Source of the DNA: Pseudomonas sp. FP2196
GTDB taxonomy: Bacteria; Pseudomonadota; Gammaproteobacteria; Pseudomonadales; Pseudomonadaceae
DNA length: 64,000 nucleotides
Direction of reading: 5' to 3'
Assembly: GCF_030687715.1 (NCBI RefSeq)
Contig: NZ_CP117445.1
Coordinates: 3,275,501 to 3,339,500 of the forward strand
Shown: positions 18,250-27,272 of the stretch, in pieces
Layout: every line of letters begins with the position of its first letter
Numbering within the stretch: the stretch's first letter is position 1
Translations under genes and position numbers: made by a program
Notes under the pieces: model-generated
Told to the model about the DNA's origin: nothing
The model's input: the letters and a program-made list of their open reading frames with translations, nothing else
Database searches by the model: none

Positions 18250-20304
18250 ATGCTGGACGCCAACGCAACCCACATCACCCTCACGCTCGAAGGTGCCAAC
18301 GCCGACCTGCAAGTCCTCAGCTTCACTGGTCGCGAAGCCCTCAACGAACCGTTCCGTTTCGACCTCGAACTGGTCAGCGCCCGTCCCGACCTTAAACTTG
18401 AAGAGCTGCTGCACAAGCCCGGCGTGCTGACCTTCGGCGCCACCGGCGAAGGCAAGATCCATGGCCTGGTCTATCGCATCGAGCAAGGCGACTCCGGCAA
18501 GACCCTGACCCGCTACAGCATCAGCCTGGTGCCGCAACTGGCCTACCTGCGGCACAACCACGACCAGCAGATCTTCCAGCAGCTCACGGTGCCGAAGATC
18601 ATCGCCCAGGTGCTGGAAGATCGCGGCATCCTTGCCGACGCCTACAGCTTCCAGCTCGGCGCCGAATACCCGGAACGCGATTACTGCGTGCAGTACGACG
18701 AATCCGACCTGCATTTCATCCAGCGCCTGTGCGAAGAGGAAGGCATCCACTTCCACTTCCAGCACAGCAGCAGCGGCCACAAACTGGTGTTCGGCGACGA
18801 CCAGACCGTGTTCCGCAAACTCAAAGCCGTGAGCTACCAGCAAGACTCCGGCATGAGCGCCGACAAACCGGTGATCAAGCGCTTCAACCTGCGCCTGGAA
18901 ACCCGCACCACCCGCGTCAGCCGCCGCGACTACGACTTTGAAAAGCCGAAGATCCTGCCCGAAGGCGCAGTCAAGACCGAGTTTGCCCCGGACCTTGAGG
19001 ACTACGACTACCCCGGCCGCTTCACCACCCGCGAGCGCGGCAAGTTCCTCTCGACCCGCGCACTTGAACGCCATCGCAGCGACTACAAACTCGCCGAAGG
19101 CAAAGGTGACGAGCCAACCCTCACCAGCGGCCACTTCCTGACCCTCGCCGAACACCCGCGCGCCGAGTGGAACGATATGTGGCTGCTGCTGGAAGTGCTT
19201 CACGAAGGCAAACAACCGCAAGTGCTCGGCGAAAACGTCACCAGCGACGTCACCGACAACAAAAGCGATTTCCACCAGGGCTACCGCAACAGCTTCATCG
19301 CCACCCCGTGGGACGCGCACTACCGCCCTGCCCTCGAACACCCGAAACCAAAAGTCCTCGGCAGCCAGACCGCCATCGTCACCGGCCCGAAAGGCGAAGA
19401 AATCCACTGCGACCAATACGGCCGCATCAAGGTCCAGTTCCACTGGGACCGCGACGGCCAGGCCGACGACAAAACCACCTGCTGGATGCGCGTCGCCAGC
19501 GGCTGGGCCGGCGCCGCCTACGGCGGTATCGCCATCCCGCGCATCGGCATGGAAGTCCTCGTCACCTTCCTCGAAGGCGACCCCGACCAGCCACTCGTCA
19601 CCGGCTGCCTGTACCACAAGGAAAACGTCGTCCCCTACGACCTGCCGGCAAACAAAACCCGCAGCACCTTCAAAACCCTCAGCTCACCGGGCGGCAAGGG
19701 CTACAACGAATTCCGCATCGAAGACAAAAAGGGTGTGGAGCAGATCTACATCCACGCCCAGCGCGACTGGGACGAAAACATCGAGCACGACCAGAAGATT
19801 CGTGTGGGTAATGAGCGGCATGACACCGTTGAAGCCAATACGCTGAGCGAGTTCAAGGTTGAGGAACACCGGATTACGCATCTGGATCGTATCAGTGAGA
19901 TGCGCGCGGATGATCACCTGACGGTTGCGGTGACTCAGCATGTGAAGGTGGGTACGGCGCAGTTTGTTGAGGCCGGGACGGAGATTCACTATCACGCTGG
20001 CGAAAAGGTTGTAATTGAGGGTGGCATGGAGCTGACCGCCAAGGCTGGCGGGAGCTTTGTGAAGGTTGATGCGGGTGGTGTCACGATCAGTGGCGCTGAA
20101 GTGAAGGTTAATACCGGCGGTGCGCCGGGGGTTGGTACGCCTGCTGCCCCGTTACTGCCGGGGATACTAAAAATAGCTGATGCAGACAAACCCGGGTTAC
20201 CGCTTCTGGCATTGATAAAACAAAATATCTTGTTCCGCCGCACCCGATCCGGGGTATGCGAAGTTTGTGAGGCAGCTAAAGCAGCCAAAGGAGCGAAGCA
20301 ATGA
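18250..20304 (+). CDS. vgrG: Type VI secretion spike protein VgrG (TssI)
   Basis: The 684-residue protein has the gp27-like base (residues 1 to about 370), the gp5-like OB fold (PKGEEIHCDQYGRIKVQFHWD, then MRVASGWAG and the GMEVLVTFLEGDPDQPLVTG loop, about 380-460) and a C-terminal beta-prism repeat to about residue 630. The tail after GVTISGAEVKVNTGG is a variable extension ending in a Lys/Ala-rich segment, the usual docking point for the DUF4123 adaptor and effector. It trimerises at the tip of the T6SS tube and carries its cargo into target cells. The first two thirds use strongly C-ending codons; the last fifth does not. No other T6SS structural genes are in the window, so this is an orphan vgrG island. 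Confidence 0.95.
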   Translation: MLDANATHITLTLEGANADLQVLSFTGREALNEPFRFDLELVSARPDLKLEELLHKPGVLTFGATGEGKIHGLVYRIEQGDSGKTLTRYSISLVPQLAYLRHNHDQQIFQQLTVPKIIAQVLEDRGILADAYSFQLGAEYPERDYCVQYDESDLHFIQRLCEEEGIHFHFQHSSSGHKLVFGDDQTVFRKLKAVSYQQDSGMSADKPVIKRFNLRLETRTTRVSRRDYDFEKPKILPEGAVKTEFAPDLEDYDYPGRFTTRERGKFLSTRALERHRSDYKLAEGKGDEPTLTSGHFLTLAEHPRAEWNDMWLLLEVLHEGKQPQVLGENVTSDVTDNKSDFHQGYRNSFIATPWDAHYRPALEHPKPKVLGSQTAIVTGPKGEEIHCDQYGRIKVQFHWDRDGQADDKTTCWMRVASGWAGAAYGGIAIPRIGMEVLVTFLEGDPDQPLVTGCLYHKENVVPYDLPANKTRSTFKTLSSPGGKGYNEFRIEDKKGVEQIYIHAQRDWDENIEHDQKIRVGNERHDTVEANTLSEFKVEEHRITHLDRISEMRADDHLTVAVTQHVKVGTAQFVEAGTEIHYHAGEKVVIEGGMELTAKAGGSFVKVDAGGVTISGAEVKVNTGGAPGVGTPAAPLLPGILKIADADKPGLPLLALIKQNILFRRTRSGVCEVCEAAKAAKGAKQ

Positions 20305-20873
20305 CCACGCTTCCGAATCCTCAAGGATTCCTTTTGATAGATGGCGCAAGGTTTGATGACGCGTTGAAATGGTTGCCTAAAAAGTATCCTGGCCATCGCT
20401 TCATGCCACTACTGCAAGCCACTCATTATGCCCCGATAGCTGAAGCAGGCCCCATATTGCTTGAAGCTCTTAGCGACAGCGCAGCTCGGAACGACTGGTT
20501 GCAAGGCGATGCAAACTTAAATGACGCCGTATGGCTACAAACTCAAAGGCCAATGGTTGAAGTTTTTAAGCTCCTTCAGCGCCGTACCCGGATCTACTCT
20601 CCTGACCGCCAAGAATATTGGTTACGGCTGGCCGACGGTCTACCACTGCGTCAGGCATGGCTATCAGGAGCAAGCTGGCCGGCCGGTTTTTGGTTCGGAG
20701 TTGAAAGCGTCTGGTTACGTCATGAAGGAAGAGTGCAGCTCGCGTGGACCAACAACTTCCCTGATCTAGATAGCGCTCCAGCTGATACCGGCATTGATGC
20801 GCAGATTGTGCTCGACTGGCCTTTGTTACAAGCTCTGGCAACAGATACAGATACTCCGCAGGAGGCGGTGTAA
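20301..20873 (+). CDS. DUF4123 type VI effector chaperone/adaptor
   Basis: The 190-residue protein resembles DUF4123 (Tap/TEC) adaptors. It has an N-terminal FLLIDGAR strand, a central block (LNDAVWLQTQRPMVEVFKLL) and YWLRLADGLPLRQAWL. Adaptors of this type load a specific effector onto the C-terminal tail of the cognate VgrG and are not secreted themselves. The ATG overlaps the vgrG stop (ATGA), and its own stop overlaps the effector start by one base (TAATG), showing tight translational coupling of spike, adaptor and effector. Confidence 0.85.
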   Translation: MTTLPNPQGFLLIDGARFDDALKWLPKKYPGHRFMPLLQATHYAPIAEAGPILLEALSDSAARNDWLQGDANLNDAVWLQTQRPMVEVFKLLQRRTRIYSPDRQEYWLRLADGLPLRQAWLSGASWPAGFWFGVESVWLRHEGRVQLAWTNNFPDLDSAPADTGIDAQIVLDWPLLQALATDTDTPQEAV

Positions 20874-23587
20874 TGACTGACAAACCGACTATCAAACCCG
20901 CAGCGTGTCCGTTGATTACCGCTGTAGTACCGTTGCGTTATGCGATTGGACCCTCTCACGCTATTGATGTGAGCGCGTTCGACTTGCCACCTGTGAACGG
21001 AACGTTTCCAGAGTTGGGAGATGACAACGACGCCACCCGCGATAAGGCACTGAACTACACAGCGCGATTACTACGTAATGGTTGGTTGTACGTTTGGCAA
21101 TCATCTCCTGAAAAGCTGATTGAGTTTAGTGTTGAAGCTGCGATGTTGCAGGAGACCTCTCGCGGCGGAAAAGTACTTGACGCATCCTCCAAACCCTACT
21201 TGATGTTGCCCGCAGGGACACCCGCGATGATCTCGTGGTCTCCCGTCAAGTGGAGCGACAGACAATTCTCCGCAGCGAAAGATCAAGCCAAAGTCCGCAC
21301 TAGAGTCATGCGCAACTTCACTCCTGGCGCCGCACCCGCTAGCGGCAAAGCCGCTAGCATTCATGAAAGCATCGGCGATTATATGGAGCCTATTGGTTTC
21401 AAATGGAGTTGCGTGCCGGAAACCAAAAATAAACCTAATTGGTCATCAATGTTAGATGACATGAAGCGATGCGAGCAGCAAGCTTATGTTATTGCTGATG
21501 ATCCTTGGGGGGTTTGGATTGATTTGGCAGGCTTGATTCGCATTCAACATTTAGAATACGAAAAACGTCGTACAACACGCGCGCATGACTGGTCCGTGGC
21601 AGGAGTTCTCAAATCACTCTCTGATAATGACCCACAGATTAAAAGTCTTCTGCCCACGATCACGCGATACAACGATTTGAAAACAGCTTGGGCAGAACTA
21701 GACAGCGAAGAAGAAGAATACTCCAAATCTCGCCGCCTCCTTTCGATTCTATGGAACGATTGGATGACGACATTTCAACGAAAGGGACCCTCTACGCTGG
21801 ATACAGCAGCAGGCCATTTTGATATTGAAGAACGAATCGCTCGCGGCGATCTTGAGGCGCATTTTGCAGCCGCCTGCCTAGGGCCGTCTAGTTGCAGCCT
21901 TAGTGCTAAAGCACTCGCAAACGCACTCGACCCGGACAAACAGGAAGCTGGTCAGCCTTGGCTCCTTTGGGCGCTGCTAGGGCTCGGAAAGCGTATGGCT
22001 CCAGCAGACATCAAATCACTGATCGACCTCGGTGACGGCATTAAAGATAACGCTAGCCCTCTTAGCAAGGAAGCCGCAAAACTAGGCCGAGCATTCACGT
22101 TAGCCGCAATAATAAATAAAACTGCAGATAAATTGACCGCATTAAGCCCAGAAAAAGCGAGGGAGGCACTCTTTTTAGCATTATCTCCAGCGATCGCCCC
22201 ACATTTACACATAAGCGCTGACGAAGTAGATAATGTCAGCAAAGTATTTGTAGGCGCAGCACTGGGACGCAGTAGCCAGCGTTTGTTAGTCACGGAAGCG
22301 AGCAATCGCCAAATAGGGGAATGGCTATCTGACGTAATGGATAGCGACTCTACAGTTGTCAAACAAAGTCAACTGGCAAGCCCGCCAAGCACCGCACCAA
22401 AAGAATTACCTTTCTTTTCTCTATCGCCAGCATCGGCAGTGGCAAAACCAGCGGAAAAACTAGGATCCATCTCCCATTTGGTAAGTTCGGATAGAGATCC
22501 AAAAATACTATTGAATATTAGCAAGACCGCACTGAAAACAGCCCCAATAAAGTGTCTTGTGACCCTAACCGCCGCACTTAATTTTGGCTGGGCTGTAAAA
22601 GACTTCATCAGTACACCTAGTGCAAAATCTGGACTAAACGCAATTGGCGGCGGAACGGGCGTAATTTCAGCGGCTAATGCCGTAACACAAAAAGTCGCCG
22701 AGTTGAATTGGGAAGCCGTTTTAAAGGAGGCCGCGCCAAACTCAAATAACTCCCGCCTCCTCCTTACTGAGGCTGTCGGCCAAGCGGCAAAAACAACGCT
22801 CCTTCAAGCTATAGTTTCAGCATTTGACATCGCCGTTTATGGCATAGAAGCATTTGAAGCATTTAATTCTACTGATTATGATACTGCAGCCATCAACGCA
22901 GGACTCAGTGTCGCTTCTGCTGCCAACCTTTCTATCTATGTGAAAACATTCAGAGTTCTTCGAGCGGCCCGCGCTGCCGTCATCGCAGGAGATGCTGCAA
23001 CAATTGGACGTGGGGTGAGTCAAGCACCACATTTAGCATTCAAAGCCTTAGGCGTAACAATACTAATCGTTGGTGGAATAATTGCACGCTTATACACCCA
23101 AGATACACCATTAGAAAAATGGGTCAAAGGAACCAGTTTCGGACTCAACCCAGACAGCTGGTCCTCCACTTACAAAGATACAATGATCCAATTATACAAA
23201 ATACTATTTCCAATAACCTTCGATGCTTATCGATTGAGCGAAATGAACCCATACAAAGGTATGATTGAAAGCACCTACCTCATCCTGAGAATGCCTGGAA
23301 AAACCGTCATCGAGGATTCAACTATAAGATTCGAAGGCGAAGAAGTTTGGGGCGGTATTTTTGGCTTGGGAAGCAAGCGCGAAAAAGTTTCTTGGACTGG
23401 CAATAGCTTTGACAAACACGCCGGCACACGCGTCAACACTGAAACAGGAGTTGCAACATACAGACGCGTATATCATGTAGATCGTGAAGGTAGAGCGATT
23501 AACAATATATATGGACAGCTCTTTTATTCCCCACTTGAAGGCATGACACTACCGCCCATCGAAATCAAGGAGCTGGCATGGTTTTAA
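20873..23587 (+). CDS. VasX/BTH_I2691-like type VI secretion effector, probable pore-former
   Basis: The 904-residue protein begins with CPLITAVVPLRYAIGP, the pattern of the VasX N-terminal (BTH_I2691-family) domain, which also includes LLRNGWLYVW and PYLMLPAG. The middle is helical. The C-terminal third has several hydrophobic stretches (about residues 560-590, 640-662, 675-700 and 725-742), as in colicin-like pore-forming effectors such as VasX. It is expected to be delivered by VgrG to depolarise competitor membranes. Codon use is markedly more A/T-rich than in vgrG, suggesting horizontal acquisition. The DUF4123 gene upstream and the membrane-protein gene downstream complete an adaptor-effector-immunity arrangement. 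Confidence 0.8.
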   Translation: MTDKPTIKPAACPLITAVVPLRYAIGPSHAIDVSAFDLPPVNGTFPELGDDNDATRDKALNYTARLLRNGWLYVWQSSPEKLIEFSVEAAMLQETSRGGKVLDASSKPYLMLPAGTPAMISWSPVKWSDRQFSAAKDQAKVRTRVMRNFTPGAAPASGKAASIHESIGDYMEPIGFKWSCVPETKNKPNWSSMLDDMKRCEQQAYVIADDPWGVWIDLAGLIRIQHLEYEKRRTTRAHDWSVAGVLKSLSDNDPQIKSLLPTITRYNDLKTAWAELDSEEEEYSKSRRLLSILWNDWMTTFQRKGPSTLDTAAGHFDIEERIARGDLEAHFAAACLGPSSCSLSAKALANALDPDKQEAGQPWLLWALLGLGKRMAPADIKSLIDLGDGIKDNASPLSKEAAKLGRAFTLAAIINKTADKLTALSPEKAREALFLALSPAIAPHLHISADEVDNVSKVFVGAALGRSSQRLLVTEASNRQIGEWLSDVMDSDSTVVKQSQLASPPSTAPKELPFFSLSPASAVAKPAEKLGSISHLVSSDRDPKILLNISKTALKTAPIKCLVTLTAALNFGWAVKDFISTPSAKSGLNAIGGGTGVISAANAVTQKVAELNWEAVLKEAAPNSNNSRLLLTEAVGQAAKTTLLQAIVSAFDIAVYGIEAFEAFNSTDYDTAAINAGLSVASAANLSIYVKTFRVLRAARAAVIAGDAATIGRGVSQAPHLAFKALGVTILIVGGIIARLYTQDTPLEKWVKGTSFGLNPDSWSSTYKDTMIQLYKILFPITFDAYRLSEMNPYKGMIESTYLILRMPGKTVIEDSTIRFEGEEVWGGIFGLGSKREKVSWTGNSFDKHAGTRVNTETGVATYRRVYHVDREGRAINNIYGQLFYSPLEGMTLPPIEIKELAWF

Positions 23588-24534
23588 GAACAGCAATGAA
23601 AAAAATCATGGCGAAATATGGTGATGCTCCTGCCGCAGTTCTTAGTGACGACGAGTCAACGGGGCAGCAGCCACTCGAACTTTTTATAACTGATGAACAC
23701 ACAGAACACTATCTTTCACTGAACGTTGGCAGTGATAGAAACCGCGGCATGCTTAGCGGACTTCTCGGGGGAGTTTCAGCTCTAATCGCACTAATCATTG
23801 GCGTTTGGATGGCTTTACTCGGCAAGTGGGACGGAGTGGGTTGGATGTTACTTTTCGGGCTGCCGCTGTTCATTTTTCCAATTATCATCGAAACAAGACG
23901 TGCTTTACCACTTCCGATAATTTTCAACCGACGAACACAGGAAGTCTATTTCGACAACGAAGGAGAGCTCTATCATACTCCCTGGAAAGGGATAGAGGCT
24001 GTAGCTTGCGAGTTCGACATAATCGGCCTTTATTCTGGGAGCATCCGAAACGCCTCGCTTGAAGTATTAATGAAGCGACTGGGAGAGCCTGAAAACGAAA
24101 TCATGGTCAGCATTGGTACGCCGGCGGGAAAGTCTTTGGAAATGCAGAAAGGATTTTGGGAATACATTCGCTCCTATATGAACAACGGCCCATGGTTCGA
24201 CCACAATGGAGCTCATTGCGAATCGGATGACTTTATAAAAAGCCAGCTAGACCTAAATTTAAAACAATCTGAATACTTAGGTGCATGGCGAAAAATCATT
24301 CGTGAAAAAAAGGAAGCTGGAGGCGGAAGCAATTACTTAACTGGCACTGATTTTTTGATGCTACTAAACAACATAGTCTTCTATCCTTCAAACAAGATCC
24401 AAGACTTTGTTTATGAAAGAGCAAAGCGTCGCTCGCGCAACCGTTGGCCCACTGTCGTAACTGAACGACTGGAAGCGGATGGTCCAATGACAAGATTGAT
24501 TGATTTAGAACGCGAGCGTGGTCTCCCTGCTTAA
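23578..24534 (+). CDS. DUF6708-like membrane protein, probable immunity protein
   Basis: The 318-residue protein has two adjacent membrane helices (LLGGVSALIALIIGVWMAL and WMLLFGLPLFIFPIIIE, about residues 60-110) and a long cytoplasmic C-terminal part. The overall look is that of DUF6708 proteins found after VasX-like effectors. An inner-membrane immunity protein blocking the pore is inferred from topology and position. ATG 23578 overlaps the effector by 10 nt and has AAGGAG just upstream, within the effector's last codons, so the two are coupled. Confidence 0.7.
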   Translation: MVLRTAMKKIMAKYGDAPAAVLSDDESTGQQPLELFITDEHTEHYLSLNVGSDRNRGMLSGLLGGVSALIALIIGVWMALLGKWDGVGWMLLFGLPLFIFPIIIETRRALPLPIIFNRRTQEVYFDNEGELYHTPWKGIEAVACEFDIIGLYSGSIRNASLEVLMKRLGEPENEIMVSIGTPAGKSLEMQKGFWEYIRSYMNNGPWFDHNGAHCESDDFIKSQLDLNLKQSEYLGAWRKIIREKKEAGGGSNYLTGTDFLMLLNNIVFYPSNKIQDFVYERAKRRSRNRWPTVVTERLEADGPMTRLIDLERERGLPA

Positions 24535-24666
24535 TTAAGTCCAGGGGATCCTCAGCTTGGTAGGGGCATGTACAGCCACCGCATAAGCTTATAGAATCCA
24601 AGTTAAAAGTACCCGTTTGATTCTAATCTAGGAAAGATTGAAGTGTGACTCATCGGTTCGCGATCG

Positions 24667-25218
24667 GTGAAGTCCCCTTCGAGCAATAAGCCGGGATATA
24701 AGCTCCTGCCTTTGGACTTTATGCACTTGATAGACATTGCTGCGTACGCACGCCGAAAACGAACATGGCGAAGGAGACGAATAGCCCTAGCTGTGTTGGC
24801 CTTACTGCTTTGCTACGCCGCCCCGAAAATACTCGGCCTGCTTCGCACTCCAGGTGCAATGATGACCTCGGAAAACTATATGGATCGCCCGATATTTAGC
24901 TTCTGGGTCAACGATTTTTGGGGTGGGAATTTATACGCCATGAGTGGCGGAGGAATCATGTGCTGCACTCGCTTCGGAGGTGAGACTGCCAAAGTCATCT
25001 GGATCTTGGACATGACTCGGCAACAGCAATTACAAGGTGCAGTAGAAGAGCGTCATGAGATTGAGCTTCCGTTACCAAAGCGTCAATCAGGAGACCAGTA
25101 TCTGCACGTTCGGTTCGATCCCGGCAATAACGTACGTCTGGGCTGGAGTCCGGATCTTTTTAGCCCTTTTGAAACGCGACCCTCCAAGAAAAATGCTGGA
25201 AGCATAGGGGCGCAATGA
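24667..25218 (+). CDS. DUF3304-like membrane-anchored protein, copy 1
   Basis: The 183-residue protein has a basic N-terminal segment (RRKRTWRRRR), one hydrophobic helix (IALAVLALLLCYAAPKILGLL) and a periplasmic domain with NYMDRPIFSFWVND, WGGN, GGGIMCCTRFGGETAKVIWILD and YLHVRFDPGN. The Cys-Cys block and WGGN fit DUF3304. The function of this family is not known to me. The start is uncertain: GTG 24667 gives the full basic segment, while ATG 24721 has no ribosome-binding site. It lies 133 bp after the DUF6708 gene and may be an additional immunity-type gene. Confidence 0.6.
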   Translation: MKSPSSNKPGYKLLPLDFMHLIDIAAYARRKRTWRRRRIALAVLALLLCYAAPKILGLLRTPGAMMTSENYMDRPIFSFWVNDFWGGNLYAMSGGGIMCCTRFGGETAKVIWILDMTRQQQLQGAVEERHEIELPLPKRQSGDQYLHVRFDPGNNVRLGWSPDLFSPFETRPSKKNAGSIGAQ

Positions 25219-25665
25219 GAGTTCGTGATTTAGCGAACCCCCAACAGTGGCTTCGTACAAAAATATTGGTCAGCGTGGCTGATGCTGCTGGCGGCCTTTT
25301 CGATCCCTTTTATTCATGATCAAGTCCGTACGCCAGGTGCAGCACTCACCTCTCACAACTACACGGACCGAACTATCGGGAGTTATTGGGTTAACGACCA
25401 TTGGGGTGGTAACGGAGGTGTAACTTGCTGTTGGAGCATAAGCGGTGAATCTGCAAAAGTTGTCTGGATTCTGAGCATGTCTCAAGCTCAAGAAAATCAG
25501 GGAATGAAAATTGAAAGGCATGAAACTCAAGTGGCTTTGCCTGAACGAAGTCCAGGAGATGACACGTTGCATGTCTACTTCTTCCCGAACAAACGGATTG
25601 AGTTGGTGTGGGCAGCCACGACGCTGGATACGCTACCTCGCCCAACGGAAGTCTTGATGCGTTAA
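25215..25665 (+). pseudogene. DUF3304-like copy 2, probable +1 frameshift near its start
   Basis: The open frame from ATG 25282 (127 residues) is a paralogue of copy 1: RTPGA, NYTDRTIGSYWVND, WGGN, VTCCWSISGESAKVVWIL and LHVYFFPN all align. That ATG has no ribosome-binding site and cuts into the membrane helix. A better start, ATG 25215, overlaps the stop of copy 1 (ATGA) but is in another frame and ends at 25317. Shifting frame once at the A5 run at 25259-25263 would join them into one protein with a basic N-terminus and helix, as in copy 1. Either a one-base insertion, a programmed shift or a shortened functional protein is possible. Confidence 0.5.
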
Positions 25666-25719
25666 CACACGGGCCGAGTCTCACTCCCTACCCGTGTCTA
25701 TATCACTGCAATTACCCCA

Positions 25720-26016
25720 TCAAACTGGCGCCTTCCAATTCAACATCTGCTGCTGCGCCACCTGCAGCAAATCGTTGCCATCCTGCGTCAGCAGGTACAG
25801 CGCATGGGTAATGTGTGGAATGTCCTGAACATCAGCGTGTTTGAAGCAGAGGCAATGCAGGGTTTCGAGCAGATCGGCCGAGGCGCGGACGCGCTGGACG
25901 GCGGCTTCGAGGATGTCTTTGGGGTTGGCTTCGGTGTCGATGACCAGGGGCGCGCTTTCGGTGACGCCGCTGTTGAGGGGGATGTAGCGATTGGGGAGCG
26001 GATTAATGATTGGCAT
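25720..26016 (-). CDS. Small DUF6124/DUF3077-like protein
   Basis: The 98-residue soluble protein has an N-terminal part with proline (MPIINPLPNRYIPLNSG) followed by a helical region (NPKDILEAAVQRVRASADLLETL, then ITHALYLLTQDGNDLLQVAQQQM). The pattern resembles the short Pseudomonas proteins annotated DUF6124 or DUF3077, whose role is unknown. ATG 26016 is chosen for length and pattern; the ribosome-binding site is weak. It is transcribed towards the DUF3304 genes. Upstream lies a 496-bp gap that may contain a conserved non-coding element. Confidence 0.65.
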   Translation of the reverse strand: MPIINPLPNRYIPLNSGVTESAPLVIDTEANPKDILEAAVQRVRASADLLETLHCLCFKHADVQDIPHITHALYLLTQDGNDLLQVAQQQMLNWKAPV

Positions 26017-26512
26017 GGGTGATTACTCATAATGGGGCAAAAGTAACCGCCGGCACTGTGACCAAACAATGGGAGGCGGACTGTATACAGGCTTGGTCAA
26101 CCGAGATAACCCCAACTCAGCTCGCTCGAAAGCGATCCTGCACACAGCCGCCACAACAGAGCACTGCGAGGACATAGATGTCCGCAGCGCAAATGATGGC
26201 ACATTTGCAATGGGGTGAACGCTCAGGTGACCAAACCCGAATCGCTGATTTTGCAGCGACACCAAACCATAACTGCCCCGCTCCAGCCGCCGAAAGCAGA
26301 CAAGGCATCTGTCCTTGTAGGAATCCGGCCTGCCTGCGCAGGAAATCGCCCCGCTCCCTGACAGCCGGCATTCAGCCCGGTTAACCATCGCTTAACGCTG
26401 CGGTCAAAAACTCTACTGAACCGCACGCCCTCAGCGCTTCTGGCTGACGCCCAGTGCGGCAGGTTTGGCTATATCACGCCGAACTCTAGAACCGCCACAC
26501 GGGAGTTCCCTT
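26017..26512. other. 496-bp gap between DUF6124-like and DUF2790 genes
   Basis: No convincing gene. Several short overlapping frames on both strands between 26117 and 26390 lack ribosome-binding sites. Their translations feel familiar as spurious Pseudomonas ORFs, so a conserved non-coding or repeat element is possible. Confidence 0.4.
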
Positions 26513-26782
26513 ATGAACATTCGTCCGTTTCTGCTGACCACCGCCCTCGCCTGCACCGCGTTCGTCGGTTTGGCCCAAGCCAACGACACCAGCGCCACAT
26601 CCAAAGCCGTGCCTTATGAGTACGGCATGCCATTGCATGTGGCGAAGGTCGTTTCGTTGACTGAGCCGCCAACCCTGGATTGCAAGGTGATCACTGCCGA
26701 CATGAAGTACATCGATAACAACGGCAAGCCTGAGGAAATCAGTTATCGGAAGCTGTCTGACGCGTGCAGTTATCAAAACTGA
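26513..26782 (+). CDS. DUF2790 small periplasmic protein
   Basis: The 89-residue protein has a signal peptide (MNIRPFLLTTALACTAFVGLAQA, cleavage before NDTS) and a short mature domain with YEYGMPLHVAKVVSLTEPP, a Cys, MKYIDNNG and a C-terminal LSDACSYQN. This is the DUF2790 pattern, found in many copies in pseudomonads. Two cysteines could form a disulfide. The function is unknown; some family members respond to metal or stress conditions, which is not evidence for this copy. The ATG is preceded by GGGAG. Confidence 0.8.
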   Translation: MNIRPFLLTTALACTAFVGLAQANDTSATSKAVPYEYGMPLHVAKVVSLTEPPTLDCKVITADMKYIDNNGKPEEISYRKLSDACSYQN

Positions 26783-26873
26783 CGGAACGCTCTGATTTGC
26801 GGCTTTGCGGTAGGCGGGGAGTGTTTCGCGGGGTTATGCTCGGGGCCCTTCCTCACTGCCGCAAGGATTCGCC

Positions 26874-27272
26874 ATGCAGTTGTCGTTTCGCACGTTGTCG
26901 GGCATTACTTCTTCGTTGTGCTTTCTCTTGGCGTTGGTCTGGGGCTTTTTCCCCGACGTGTTGCTGGCGCTCTGGAGCATCGCGTATTCCGACGCAGCCG
27001 GTTTTGTCGCGCGGCGCAGTGCGGTGCTGTTTGCGGCGCTGGGGCTGATGTTTTATCTGGTGCGCAGTGCGCCGCCATCGCTTGGGCGCAATGCCCTGAG
27101 CAACGGTTTTATCGTCGGCTGTTTGGGTTTGGCGGTGCTGGGCTTTGCTGAATGGCTTAACGGCCACGCCGGCCCCGGGATTCTGCTCGCGGTGCTGGTC
27201 GAGTTCGCGCTGGGCCTTGGTTTTGTGCAGGCCCGGCGCGTGACGGTCGAACTGGGTGAAACGGTGCGTTAG
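26874..27272 (+). CDS. Four-helix membrane protein of unknown function
   Basis: The 132-residue hydrophobic protein has four predicted membrane helices (about residues 8-30, 45-64, 80-98 and 103-122), including LCFLLALVWGFFPDVLLALWS and GPGILLAVLVEFALGLGFVQA. I do not recognise the family. It is preceded by GCAAGGATTCGCC ahead of ATG 26874. The stop codon overlaps that of the convergent DUF1652 gene. Confidence 0.65.
   Translation: MQLSFRTLSGITSSLCFLLALVWGFFPDVLLALWSIAYSDAAGFVARRSAVLFAALGLMFYLVRSAPPSLGRNALSNGFIVGCLGLAVLGFAEWLNGHAGPGILLAVLVEFALGLGFVQARRVTVELGETVR

Noticed and set aside
18229..19617. 462-residue minus-strand frame opposite vgrG
   Set aside because: Caused by the extreme C-ending codon bias of vgrG, which removes stops on the other strand.
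25667..25697. ACACGGG/CCCGTGT inverted repeat after DUF3304 copy 2
   Set aside because: Seven-bp stem with a 17-nt loop and no T tract, too weak for a terminator.
26117..26390. Several 65-85 residue frames on both strands in the gap before the DUF2790 gene
   Set aside because: No ribosome-binding sites, mutually overlapping, and no recognisable domain.
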